A DNA stretch of 32,658 nt, taken from Olleya marilimosa CAM030. Lineage in GTDB: Bacteria > Bacteroidota > Bacteroidia > Flavobacteriales > Flavobacteriaceae. The notes under the pieces were generated by a model, which was given only the letters and a program-made list of their open reading frames with translations, was not told the DNA's origin and did no database searches. Within the stretch, counting starts at the first letter, position 1; each line of letters opens with the position of its first letter. The DNA lies in assembly GCF_000518485.1 (NCBI RefSeq), contig NZ_KI912443.1:341725-374382 (forward strand), in the 5' to 3' direction. A program made the translations under genes and the position numbers. Shown here in pieces: positions 8,091-16,337 of the stretch.

Positions 8091-8150
8091 ATACTAATTT
8101 TGGAATACTTTTTGTCTATAATCCATTAGATTTGTAACCATATTATACTC

Positions 8151-8651
8151 ATGAAAAAAATTAAACAACTACTATTTATTATTGCATTTGCACTGTTTTC
8201 CTTTACATCAGTACACAAATATTATGTAAGTATCACGCAAATAGAATACGTAAAAGAAAAACAATCACTACAAATAATATCTAGAATTTTTGTTGACGAT
8301 TTTGAAAAACTAATACGCAATCGTTACGACAGTAACATTACCTTAAATAATAATGAAGATGAGGTAATTATAGATCAATATGTTAAAAAGTATTTGCTTG
8401 AAAAAATAGATATTTCCATAAATGGTCAAGCTAAAGCCATATCATTTATTGGAAAAAAATATGATGATGACATCATGTATTGTTATCTAGAAATCGAAAA
8501 CATTGCATCAATCAAGAGTTTTGAAATAAAAAATAAAGTATTGTTTGATCTATTTGATGATCAAAAAAACATTGTACGCACTAATATTAACGACAAAAAT
8601 AAAACCTTTGTGTTGATACCAGAGAAAGATAAAGGTTTGTTAAACTTTTAA
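8151..8651 (+). CDS. DUF6702-family secreted protein
   Basis: This 166-residue protein has a signal peptide (MKKIKQLLFIIAFALFSFTS) followed by VHKYYVSITQIEY, the typical start of the Bacteroidota DUF6702 family. A region of alternating strands ends in LIPEKDKGLLNF. No enzymatic motif is seen. It lies 63 bp before the M1 peptidase gene on the same strand. I recall that pairing from other flavobacteria, so a shared envelope-related role is plausible, but the molecular function is unknown. The -7-like box TAGATTTG at 8127-8134 just upstream may be its promoter. Confidence 0.72.
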   Translation: MKKIKQLLFIIAFALFSFTSVHKYYVSITQIEYVKEKQSLQIISRIFVDDFEKLIRNRYDSNITLNNNEDEVIIDQYVKKYLLEKIDISINGQAKAISFIGKKYDDDIMYCYLEIENIASIKSFEIKNKVLFDLFDDQKNIVRTNINDKNKTFVLIPEKDKGLLNF

Positions 8652-8714
8652 CAAAGACTTTAAACAACGTTAATTTTTGTTAAATTCACGTTCTTAAAGT
8701 AACAAACTATCACA

Positions 8715-11024
8715 ATGAAAAAACTAAAGTATTTATTTCTTTCAGCTTTATTTTTGTCCGTAAGTGCTTTTGCACAGGACCAAAATGAAAAGAAAGAACG
8801 TCAACCAGGTCACACCAACAACAACAAGTTTAAACAGTTGTATGACGAGTTTTCAACACCAAACATGTACAGAGCAGCATCAGGTGCTCCAGGTTCTGCC
8901 TACTACCAACAACAAGCAGATTACAAAATGGACATCCAATTGGATGACACAAATGCAAAACTTTATGGTTTTGAAACCATAACCTACACCAACAATTCTC
9001 CAGATAATCTTAATTATTTATGGGTACAGTTGGATCAAAACATGCGTGCTAAAACATCTTTAACACCATTAATTCAAGATGACGCAGCACAACCAGCAGA
9101 TACACCTGGTAACTTTGCAAACAAATACTTAACCGATGCTTTTGATGGTGGATTTAATATCCAAGAAGTAAAAGATACTAAAGGTAATGCATTACCACAC
9201 ATGATCAACCAAACGATGATGCGTGTAGAGATGCCTTCAGTTTTAAAATCAGGTGAGTCTTTTTCGTTTTCAATCAAATGGTGGTATAATATTAATGACC
9301 ACGTAAATGGTAGAGGTCGTTCTGGTTACGAGTATTTTCCAGAAGATGATAACAGAGCATACGTTATCGCTCAGTTTTACCCAAGAATGGCTGTTTACAA
9401 TGATGTCGAAGGATGGCAAAATTCTCAGTTTTGGGGACGTGATGAGTTCGCATTACCTTTCGGAAACTTTGAAGTAAACATTACAGTTCCAGAAGATCAT
9501 ATTTTAGATGGAACAGGAAAGTTAACAAACAGAAAGGATGTGTTTTCAAAAGAAATGATGAAACGTTATGAGCAAGCTAAAAAATCTTATGACGAGCCTG
9601 TAGTTATTGTAACTCAAGATGAAGCAATTGCTAAGCTAAGCACAAAAGCAACTAAAACTAAAACATGGAAGTTATACGCAGAAAATGTACGTGACTTTGG
9701 TTTTGCAACATCAAGACGTTACATCTGGGACATGATGAGTGTTAAGATTGGTAATAAAGATGTTATGGCAGTATCATTATATGGTAAAGAAGGAAACCCA
9801 TTATGGGAAGACTGGTCAACTAAAGCAGTAGCAAGTACTTTAAAGTCTTACTCTCGTATGACTTTTGATTATCCTTACCACAAAGCAATATCTGTGCATG
9901 CTAAAGAGCAAGGAATGGAGTATCCAATGATCTGTTGGAATTATGGTCGTCCTGATAAAGATGGAAACTATAGTGACAGAACTAAATTTGGAATGATGTC
10001 TGTAATTATTCATGAAGTAGGACATAACTTTTTTCCTATGATTGTAAATAGTGACGAGCGTCAATGGACTTGGATGGATGAAGGTTTAAACACATTTGTA
10101 CAATATGTAGCAGAACAAGATTTTGGAAAATGGTATCCAGATGCCTTATCTGAAGGACAAACAGCATATCCATCACGTCGTGGACCTGCAGCAAACATTG
10201 TAAGATATATGGGTGGAGATCAAGATTACATTGCTCCAATTATGACTAAAGGATTAAATACTTACCAATTTGGTAATAATGCATACGGTAAACCAGGAAC
10301 AGCACTTAATATTTTACGTGAAACTGTAATGGGACCAGAATTATTTGATTATGCATTTAGAGAATATGCTAACAGATGGAAGTTTAAACACCCAACACCA
10401 GAAGATTTTTTCCGTACAATGGAAGATGCCTCAGCATTTGATTTAGATTGGTACTGGAGAGGTTGGTTTTATACAACAGACTACGTAGATATAGGTGTTA
10501 AAGAGGTTAAAAAATACTTTGTGTCTAACGAGCCAAATGCTGAAATTAAAAAAATGGCAGAGCAAAGAGGGATGAAGTTAAGTGACTTACCACCTTTAGT
10601 ATTTTTTGTAGAAGAAGGTGCGGATGATTTTGATACTAACTTAAAAGGTAAGTCTGCTCTAGAAAACTCTAAAACTTTAAATGAGTATGTAATGGATAAC
10701 TTTACTGCTGAAGAGCGTGCTAAAATAAAAGAACCAAAATTCTTTTATAAAGTAACTTTTGAAAAGCCAGGAGGATTAGTGATGCCAATTATAGTTGAGT
10801 ATACTTATGCTGATGGTACATCTAAAACAGAAACGTATCCAGCACAAATCTGGAGACTTAATGATAAAGAAGTAAGCAAAACCTTAGCAACAGAAAAAGA
10901 GATTGTAAGCATTACTGTAGACCCTAAATTAGAAACTGCAGATGTTGACACGTCTAACAATTCTTGGCCAAGAGAAATGAAGGCTAGTGAGTTTGATAAC
11001 TTTAAACAGCAAAACAAAAACTAA
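8715..11024 (+). CDS. Secreted M1-family zinc metallopeptidase (aminopeptidase N-like)
   Basis: M1 peptidases remove N-terminal residues from peptides using one zinc ion. The 769-residue protein starts with a signal peptide (MKKLKYLFLSALFLSVSAFA, then Q). An N-terminal beta-sandwich domain precedes the thermolysin-like domain. HEVGH is at 433-437 and Glu456 in WMDEGLN gives the canonical HEXXH-x18-E zinc site. G400-M-E-Y-P stands where the family has its GAMEN substrate motif, and Tyr524 in AYGKPGTAL is a likely transition-state tyrosine. The changed exopeptidase motif makes exact specificity uncertain. It follows the DUF6702 gene and ends in a clear hairpin terminator. A periplasmic or surface location is expected. 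Confidence 0.92.
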   Translation: MKKLKYLFLSALFLSVSAFAQDQNEKKERQPGHTNNNKFKQLYDEFSTPNMYRAASGAPGSAYYQQQADYKMDIQLDDTNAKLYGFETITYTNNSPDNLNYLWVQLDQNMRAKTSLTPLIQDDAAQPADTPGNFANKYLTDAFDGGFNIQEVKDTKGNALPHMINQTMMRVEMPSVLKSGESFSFSIKWWYNINDHVNGRGRSGYEYFPEDDNRAYVIAQFYPRMAVYNDVEGWQNSQFWGRDEFALPFGNFEVNITVPEDHILDGTGKLTNRKDVFSKEMMKRYEQAKKSYDEPVVIVTQDEAIAKLSTKATKTKTWKLYAENVRDFGFATSRRYIWDMMSVKIGNKDVMAVSLYGKEGNPLWEDWSTKAVASTLKSYSRMTFDYPYHKAISVHAKEQGMEYPMICWNYGRPDKDGNYSDRTKFGMMSVIIHEVGHNFFPMIVNSDERQWTWMDEGLNTFVQYVAEQDFGKWYPDALSEGQTAYPSRRGPAANIVRYMGGDQDYIAPIMTKGLNTYQFGNNAYGKPGTALNILRETVMGPELFDYAFREYANRWKFKHPTPEDFFRTMEDASAFDLDWYWRGWFYTTDYVDIGVKEVKKYFVSNEPNAEIKKMAEQRGMKLSDLPPLVFFVEEGADDFDTNLKGKSALENSKTLNEYVMDNFTAEERAKIKEPKFFYKVTFEKPGGLVMPIIVEYTYADGTSKTETYPAQIWRLNDKEVSKTLATEKEIVSITVDPKLETADVDTSNNSWPREMKASEFDNFKQQNKN

Positions 11025-11047
11025 ATAGTAGTTTGCTATAATATTAT

Positions 11048-11080
11048 AAGCCCTTAAAACTTAAGTCTTAAGGGCTTTTT
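11048..11080 (+). terminator. Rho-independent terminator after M1 peptidase
   Basis: aagcccttaa (11048-11057) pairs perfectly with ttaagggctt (11068-11077) around a 10-nt loop, followed by T residues to 11080. Confidence 0.85.
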
Positions 11081-11114
11081 AATTTTGTATATTTAGCATT
11101 CTAAATAAATAGTT

Positions 11115-11444
11115 ATGTATACATACAAAGCAAAAATAATAGCAGTCTATGATGGTGACACGGTAACAGCTGTCGTTGACTTAGGGTTTTTACATTCACA
11201 AGAAATGAAATTACGTCTATACGGAATTGATACACCTGAAATGAGAGGAGCAGAGAAAGAAGAAGGTAGAAAGGTTAGAGATATTGTTAGGAATATGATA
11301 TTGGATAAAGAAGTAACCATTCGTTCTTACAAGGATAAACAAGGTAAATATGGTCGATATCTAGCCAACATTGTATTAGAGGATGGATTAGAGTTAAACC
11401 AATGGTTAGTAGATAATGGTCATGCTAAGCCTTATTTGTTATAA
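11115..11444 (+). CDS. Thermonuclease-family protein (staphylococcal nuclease fold)
   Basis: A compact 109-residue SNase-like domain with no signal peptide or extra domain. The catalytic set is intact by alignment to staphylococcal nuclease: Asp13 in YDGDT, Arg34 in KLRLYGIDTPE, Asp39, Glu42, and Arg81 in KYGRYLA (equivalent to Asp21, Arg35, Asp40, Glu43 and Arg87). Calcium-dependent phosphodiester hydrolysis is therefore expected. Absence of an export signal would place it in the cytoplasm, unlike the secreted S. aureus enzyme. It is flanked on both sides by hairpin terminators, so it is probably monocistronic. The start ATG gives MYTYKAKII, typical of this family. Confidence 0.88.
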   Translation: MYTYKAKIIAVYDGDTVTAVVDLGFLHSQEMKLRLYGIDTPEMRGAEKEEGRKVRDIVRNMILDKEVTIRSYKDKQGKYGRYLANIVLEDGLELNQWLVDNGHAKPYLL

Positions 11445-11482
11445 AAAAAAAGCGACTACTTATTTAAAGTAGTCGCTTTTTT
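11443..11482. terminator. Bidirectional terminator (nuclease gene / DUF4136 gene)
   Basis: A perfect 10-bp stem agcgactact/agtagtcgct (11451-11460 and 11468-11477) has an A-tract on the left and a T-tract on the right. It can stop transcription of the plus-strand nuclease gene and of the convergent minus-strand unit. Confidence 0.88.
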
Positions 11483-11498
11483 AAATTTTAAACTATTA

Positions 11499-12044
11499 CT
11501 ATTGTTCCATTCCTGGAGGATATTTTTCCATAATTTTAGTTACAAAAGCTTTGATGCGTTCCTCTTTTTTATCTACATTTTTAGATAAGTATCCAGTACC
11601 TTGACCTTGCCAAACTAATTCTTTTTTATTTGCGTCAATTAAGTCCACATACAAAACACCTTGAGTGGAAGTAGAGACTGTAGGTTGCATATTCCAACCC
11701 CATCCCCAACGAGGTCCACCCCAACCCCAAGCACCAACTCCCCAATTGTTGTTGTAAACATCAACACGTTGATTGGATTTAGTAAAGATACTGACTAATA
11801 GGTCTGGTTTTTCAGATTTAGTATACCCTTTAGCTAATAATTCAGATTCAATAGCTCTAAGGATGCGACGTTTGTCAATATCATTAATTTCGGCTTTATC
11901 AATTCCTGATTTAAAAAAAGCAAAAGTTTTGTAGTTGTTAAAATCTACAGCTTTATCATAATCTGCTGCTACTTTAACTGAGCTACAAGAGGTAAATGCT
12001 ATTAGTAATAGCAATGCTGGTAAAATTCGTAATGTTTTGTTCAT
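11499..12044 (-). CDS. DUF4136-family lipoprotein
   Basis: The 181-residue protein begins with a lipoprotein signal peptide, lipobox FTSC with Cys20, so it should be lipid-anchored in the envelope. YDKAVDFNNYKTFAFF and the later DLLVSIFTK segment are the hallmarks of the DUF4136 family. A Gly/Trp-rich stretch (about residues 101-116, WGVGAWGWGGPRWGWGW) interrupts the middle, and LYVDLIDANKKELVWQGQGT leads to a helical end. It lies 23 bp downstream of hutU in the same direction, so it is probably cotranscribed, with no obvious pathway link. Molecular function is unknown. Confidence 0.85.
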   Translation of the reverse strand: MNKTLRILPALLLLIAFTSCSSVKVAADYDKAVDFNNYKTFAFFKSGIDKAEINDIDKRRILRAIESELLAKGYTKSEKPDLLVSIFTKSNQRVDVYNNNWGVGAWGWGGPRWGWGWNMQPTVSTSTQGVLYVDLIDANKKELVWQGQGTGYLSKNVDKKEERIKAFVTKIMEKYPPGMEQ

Positions 12045-12067
12045 GGCGATAATATTTATAGTTTAAC

Positions 12068-14047
12068 TTAATTTAATAAAGCATCATCAACAAGATTAGG
12101 TAAAGTTACTTTTAAATTTGGTTCAGACTCCATTGCGCGTTTGATAGCAAAAATAGCTTCTTCGTTTCTAGCCCAACTTCGTCTTGATATTCCGTTATTT
12201 ACATCCCAGAACAACATTTGTTTTAATCTTATTGATGCTTCTTTAGTACCATCAAGAACCATACCAAATCCACCATTTATAACTTCACCCCAACCAACAC
12301 CACCACCATTGTGGATGCTTACCCATGTGGCACCTCTAAAACTATCTCCAATAACATTTTGGATAGCCATATCTGCTGTAAAGCGTGATCCATCATAAAT
12401 ATTAGACGTTTCGCGATAAGGACTATCTGTGCCAGAAACATCGTGGTGATCACGACCTAATATAACGGTATCAATCTCTCCATTTGCTATGGCTTGATTA
12501 AAAGCTTCAGCAATTTTCATACGACCTTCTGCATCTGCATATAATATTCTTGCTTGTGACCCTACTACTAGTTTATTTTGTTGTGCACCTTTTATCCATT
12601 GTATGTTATCGGACATTTGTTGTTGGATTTCTTCAGGAGAATGTTGCTTTATTTCTTCTAAAACTTGACAAGCTATTGCATCTGTTTTTGCTAAATCCTC
12701 CGGTTTACCAGAAGCACAAACCCATCTAAAAGGCCCAAATCCATAATCAAAGCACATAGGACCCATAATATCTTGCACATAACTAGGGTATTTAAAATCA
12801 ATACCGTTATCAGCCATAATATCTGCTCCAGCTCTTGATGCTTCTAATAAAAAGGCATTTCCGTAGTCAAAAAAGTAAGTGCCTTTTGCTGTGTGTTTGT
12901 TAATAGCATTAGCATGACGACGCAATGTGTTTTGTACTTTTTCTTTAAATAATTCGGGTTGATTGGCCATCATAATATTAGCTTCGTCAAAAGTAATGCC
13001 TACAGGATAGTACCCTCCAGCCCAAGGGTTGTGTAATGAGGTTTGATCACTACCTAAATCAATATGTATATTAGCTTCATCAAATTTTTCCCAGACATCA
13101 ACAATATTTCCTAAATAAGCAATGGAAATGGTTTCTTTTTCGGCTTTAGCCTTATTAACACGAGAGACTAATTCATTTAAATCCATAATCTTCTCATCAA
13201 TCCAGCCTTGATCTAAACGTACTTGTGTGATTTTTGGATTGACTTCTGCACAAACAGTAATACAGCCAGCAATGTTACCAGCCTTAGGTTGCGCACCAGA
13301 CATTCCGCCAAGTCCTGAGGTTACAAATAAATGGCCTTTAGGTTCTTTTTTAATTTTCCTAAATCCGTTTAAAACAGTTATTGTTGTTCCGTGTACAATC
13401 CCTTGTGGACCTATGTACATATAACTTCCAGCAGTCATTTGACCATATTGCGTAACACCTAAGGCATTAAATTTTTCCCAATCATCTGGTTTAGAGTAGT
13501 TAGGTATCATCATTCCATTTGTAACGACTACTCTTGGTGCTTCTTTGTGACTAGGGAATAATCCCATTGGATGACCAGAGTACATGACTAAAGTTTGCTC
13601 ATCATTCATCTCTGCCAAATACTTCATGGTTAAGCAATATTGTGCCCAATTGGAAAACACACCACCATTACCACCATAAGTAATTAACTCATGTGGATGT
13701 TGTGCAACTGCATAATCCAAATTATTTTGAATCATTAACATAATAGCAGCTGCTTGTTTGGATTGTGCAGGATACTCAGATATTGGTCTAGCATACATCT
13801 TATATTCCGGTCTAAAACGATACATATAGATACGACCGTAAGTATCTAATTCTGCTTTAAATTCTGGTAATAATGTTTTATGATGTTTTTTGTCAAAATA
13901 ACGTAAGGCATTTCGTAAAGCTAATTTTGTCTCCTCACTGCTTAATATTGCTTTACGTTTAGGCGCGTGATTTATGGAAGGGTCAAAAGGTTTTGCTTCT
14001 GGTAAATTATCTGGAATCCCTTGTAATATTTGCTCTTTAAATGTCAT
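12068..14047 (-). CDS. hutU: Urocanate hydratase (urocanase)
   Basis: Urocanase converts urocanate to 4-imidazolone-5-propionate, the second step of histidine degradation, using tightly bound NAD as an electrophile. Conserved blocks are YGGNGGVFSNWAQY (124-137), the NAD-binding TSGLGGMSGAQPKAGN (243-258), DQTSLHNPWAGGYYP (334-348) and FGPFRWVCASG (437-447). The last holds Cys444, the counterpart of the active-site cysteine of the Pseudomonas enzyme. At 659 residues it is about 100 longer than the classical form, as is usual for the long urocanases of this phylum. No hutH, hutI or formimidoylglutamase gene lies in the window. The gene sits 14 bp behind DUF5522 and 23 bp ahead of DUF4136. Confidence 0.95.
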   Translation of the reverse strand: MTFKEQILQGIPDNLPEAKPFDPSINHAPKRKAILSSEETKLALRNALRYFDKKHHKTLLPEFKAELDTYGRIYMYRFRPEYKMYARPISEYPAQSKQAAAIMLMIQNNLDYAVAQHPHELITYGGNGGVFSNWAQYCLTMKYLAEMNDEQTLVMYSGHPMGLFPSHKEAPRVVVTNGMMIPNYSKPDDWEKFNALGVTQYGQMTAGSYMYIGPQGIVHGTTITVLNGFRKIKKEPKGHLFVTSGLGGMSGAQPKAGNIAGCITVCAEVNPKITQVRLDQGWIDEKIMDLNELVSRVNKAKAEKETISIAYLGNIVDVWEKFDEANIHIDLGSDQTSLHNPWAGGYYPVGITFDEANIMMANQPELFKEKVQNTLRRHANAINKHTAKGTYFFDYGNAFLLEASRAGADIMADNGIDFKYPSYVQDIMGPMCFDYGFGPFRWVCASGKPEDLAKTDAIACQVLEEIKQHSPEEIQQQMSDNIQWIKGAQQNKLVVGSQARILYADAEGRMKIAEAFNQAIANGEIDTVILGRDHHDVSGTDSPYRETSNIYDGSRFTADMAIQNVIGDSFRGATWVSIHNGGGVGWGEVINGGFGMVLDGTKEASIRLKQMLFWDVNNGISRRSWARNEEAIFAIKRAMESEPNLKVTLPNLVDDALLN

Positions 14048-14061
14048 AGTAGTTAGTAACT

Positions 14062-14229
14062 TTACTTGTTTTTTATTGAGTTAGTTTTTGCATTAAATCC
14101 ATATGGACAATGCCTGCAACCGCTTTGGCAGCAATAACCACGTTTTAAATGGTACTGTTCTGTAAAACAGCGGTAACCTTCAGGTGTAAGGTAAAAATCG
14201 CCTTCTTCAACTGGAATTATCTTCTTCAT
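14062..14229 (-). CDS. DUF5522-family small cysteine-rich protein
   Basis: The preferred start is the ATG at 14229 (55 residues, MKKIIPVEEGDFYL). An in-frame upstream ATG at 14259 would place the -7 promoter box inside the gene and adds residues unlike the family. The conserved part reads FTEQYHLKRGYCCQSGCRHC followed by PYGF, with a C-C-x3-C-x2-C cluster that suggests a bound metal ion or iron-sulfur cluster. That is inference only. DUF5522 proteins are small, cytoplasmic and of unknown function. It leads an apparent operon with hutU, with 14 bp between the genes, and diverges from the HEXXH protein gene. Confidence 0.78.
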   Translation of the reverse strand: MKKIIPVEEGDFYLTPEGYRCFTEQYHLKRGYCCQSGCRHCPYGFNAKTNSIKNK

Positions 14230-14233
14230 ATCA

Positions 14234-14241
14234 CAAAGATA
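14234..14241 (-). promoter_or_regulatory. -7 box TATCTTTG of the DUF5522-hutU unit
   Basis: On the minus strand TATCTTTG is a perfect TAnnTTTG element, ending only 4 nt before the preferred ATG at 14229. No clear -33 TTG lies at 19-nt spacing. If used, the transcript would be nearly leaderless. Confidence 0.45.
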
Positions 14242-14276
14242 ACGTAAATTGGAATACATTTTGAAGGACAGTAATC

Positions 14277-14615
14277 ATGATTATAATATCTAAATATTTA
14301 GTACCTAAAGGTTATACAGGTATGACTGTTTTTCCTTTTATTTTTTTAAAATCCAAAGTTTTAAAACAGAGTGAAACCTTGGTAAATCATGAAAAAATTC
14401 ATTTAAAACAGCAATTAGAGTTATTAATAGTACCGTTTTACATATGGTATGGTTTAGAGTTTGTTTTTAGACTTATCCAACATAAAAATTGGCATATAGC
14501 CTATAAAAATATAAGCTTTGAAAGAGAGGCATATTGTAATGATACAAATTTGGAGTATCTAAAAACTAGGCGTTATTGGCAATTTTTAAAGTATCTTAGC
14601 AAGCATGAAATTTAA
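14277..14615 (+). CDS. Small conserved HEXXH-containing protein
   Basis: This 112-residue protein has no signal peptide. Residues 38-42 are HEKIH, within VNHEKIHLKQQLELL. A hydrophobic aromatic stretch (FYIWYGLEFVFRL) comes next and then an ISFEREAYCN block. HEXXH plus a downstream E-x-E pair resembles a reduced zincin core with one amphipathic membrane-associated helix, but I know no characterised member. I recall homologues in other flavobacteria upstream of the same PLP enzyme. Its stop overlaps the next start by 11 bp (catgaaatttaa), so translation is probably coupled. Catalytic activity is unproven; the motif could serve metal binding only. Confidence 0.7.
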   Translation: MIIISKYLVPKGYTGMTVFPFIFLKSKVLKQSETLVNHEKIHLKQQLELLIVPFYIWYGLEFVFRLIQHKNWHIAYKNISFEREAYCNDTNLEYLKTRRYWQFLKYLSKHEI

Positions 14616-15516
14616 ACCAGAACTTAGTATTAATCAAAAAATAGAACTTCCTTTTAAAAGTTCTGTGTCACTATATATAAAGCGAGAGGATTTAATACAT
14701 CCAATTATTTCTGGTAATAAATATAGAAAGTTAAAATATAATATCGCTTTCGCGGAAACGCTTAATCAGGATACTTTACTGACCTTTGGTGGTGCATTTT
14801 CTAATCATATTGCAGCAGTAGCAGAAGCAGGACGTGTTTATGGACTAAAAACAATTGGAGTTATTAGAGGCGAAGAATTGCATGATAAGGTTTTAGATAG
14901 TCCAACGTTAAAATTTGCACAGTCTTGTGGTATGCAATTTAAATTTATAAGTCGTGAAGCATTTAGATTAAAATCCACACAGTCTTTTTATGAAAAAATT
15001 AAAAAAGAGTTTGGCGATTTTTATTTAATTCCTGAAGGAGGCACCAATGACTTAGCAGTAAAAGGTTGCGAAGAAATTTTGACAGAAAAAGACCATAATT
15101 TTAATTACATATGTGCTTCTGTAGGAACAGGTGGTACCTTATCTGGTTTAATTAATAATTCAAATACAACGCAAAAAGTTTTGGGTTTTTCAGCTTTAAA
15201 AGGTGACTTTTTAAAAGAAGATATTAGTAAATTTGCAAAACAGGATAATTGGCAATTAATGACAGCGTATCATTTTGGTGGTTATGCTAAAATAAATGCA
15301 GAATTAGTAACGTTTATTAATAGCTTTAAAAAGCAAAATAATATTGCATTGGATCCTGTTTACACCGGAAAAATGATGTTTGGTATTTACGATTTAATTA
15401 AACGTGATTATTTTGAACCAAATTCTGAAATATTGGTGATTCATACTGGAGGTTTACAAGGTATTGTAGGTATGAATAAAAGGTTAAAACAAAAACAACA
15501 ACAGTTAATTTTATAA
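14605..15516 (+). CDS. PLP-dependent enzyme, ACC deaminase / D-cysteine desulfhydrase family
   Basis: This is a fold-type II PLP enzyme of 303 residues. The Schiff-base lysine is Lys39 in SGNKYRKLKY. FGGAFSNH (61-68) binds the substrate or cofactor carboxylate, the phosphate loop is VGTGGTLSG, and the C-terminal HTGGLQGIVG block is typical of this family. Members either open 1-aminocyclopropane-1-carboxylate or split D-cysteine to pyruvate, ammonia and sulfide. The residues that separate these reactions cannot be judged securely here; D-cysteine desulfhydrase-like activity is the more usual outcome for non-plant-associated bacteria. It overlaps the upstream HEXXH gene and is followed after 3 bp by the glucosaminidase gene. 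Confidence 0.82.
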   Translation: MKFKPELSINQKIELPFKSSVSLYIKREDLIHPIISGNKYRKLKYNIAFAETLNQDTLLTFGGAFSNHIAAVAEAGRVYGLKTIGVIRGEELHDKVLDSPTLKFAQSCGMQFKFISREAFRLKSTQSFYEKIKKEFGDFYLIPEGGTNDLAVKGCEEILTEKDHNFNYICASVGTGGTLSGLINNSNTTQKVLGFSALKGDFLKEDISKFAKQDNWQLMTAYHFGGYAKINAELVTFINSFKKQNNIALDPVYTGKMMFGIYDLIKRDYFEPNSEILVIHTGGLQGIVGMNKRLKQKQQQLIL

Positions 15517-15519
15517 TTG

Positions 15520-16332
15520 ATGAAAAAAATAATTACCATGCTTTGTCTTACTTTATTAATTGTAAGCTGTGGCTCATCCAAAAAAGTAGCTACAAAAAAA
15601 GGTAGGCAAAAAACAGTTAGAGTTGTAAGAAATAAAAAGGAGACTAAAAATGATACAAAGGAAGATGTTATTGTAGTAGAAACTCCAATTAAAGATACAC
15701 CAGAGGTATATGCAAGTAAAACAGACGAGTATATTGCTATTTACAGTGATATAGCTCAAGACGAAATGCGTAATTATAACATACCTGCAAGTATCACTTT
15801 AGCACAAGGAATATTAGAGTCTGCTTCTGGTCAAGGTCGTTTATCTGTAGAAGCTAATAACCACTTTGGAATTAAATGTCATGAGTGGACTGGAGCAAAA
15901 ATTTATCATGATGATGATGCCTCTCAAGAGTGTTTCCGTAAATACAAAAACTCTAAATACTCGTTTAGAGATCACTCTTTATTTTTAACAGAACGTAAAC
16001 GGTATTCAAAACTATTTACGCTTGAAAAAGATGATTATAAAGGTTGGGCCAGAGAGCTTAGAGCAGCAGGTTACGCTACAGACAGAAAATATCCAGATAA
16101 GTTAATAAGCTTAATAGAGCGTTATCAATTATATCGTTTTGATGCAGATGTATTAGGTAAACAAAATTTGGCTAATGATAAGCATACCGTTGTAAAAGGC
16201 GATACATTATATTCGATTTCAAAAAAATATAACCTTACAGTAGAAACAATTAAGTCGTTAAATAGTTTAGAAAACAACGATTTATTTGTTGGTCAGGTCT
16301 TATTTGTAAAACCAATTCCAAAAGATTTTTAA
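15520..16332 (+). CDS. Glucosaminidase (GH73) - LysM lipoprotein
   Basis: The ATG at 15520 is preferred over an in-frame TTG at 15517; it gives 270 residues. Lipobox LIVSC places the lipidated Cys at 17. Residues about 68-205 form a FlgJ-like glucosaminidase domain: [19 protein letters not shown] with catalytic Glu100, then NNHFGIKC and [15 protein letters not shown] LysM domain (222-265, [20 protein letters not shown]) binds peptidoglycan. The protein should cleave the glycan backbone of the wall from an envelope anchor, in growth or daughter-cell separation. It sits 3 bp after the PLP enzyme gene and 5 bp before hemL, inside a four-gene operon. Confidence 0.9.
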   Translation: MKKIITMLCLTLLIVSCGSSKKVATKKGRQKTVRVVRNKKETKNDTKEDVIVVETPIKDTPEVYASKTDEYIAIYSDIAQDEMRNYNIPASITLAQGILESASGQGRLSVEANNHFGIKCHEWTGAKIYHDDDASQECFRKYKNSKYSFRDHSLFLTERKRYSKLFTLEKDDYKGWARELRAAGYATDRKYPDKLISLIERYQLYRFDADVLGKQNLANDKHTVVKGDTLYSISKKYNLTVETIKSLNSLENNDLFVGQVLFVKPIPKDF

Positions 16333-16337
16333 AGTTT

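Noticed and set aside
9840-10239. Minus-strand ORFs within the M1 peptidase gene
   Set aside because: They are antisense to a well-supported enzyme with intact zinc site and have no recognisable content.
12068-14047. A complete histidine utilisation operon
   Set aside because: Only hutU is present; neighbours are DUF5522 and DUF4136, and no other hut gene lies in the window.
15517-15519. TTG as start of the glucosaminidase lipoprotein
   Set aside because: The next codon is ATG and already gives the full lipoprotein signal peptide; the TTG adds one residue only.
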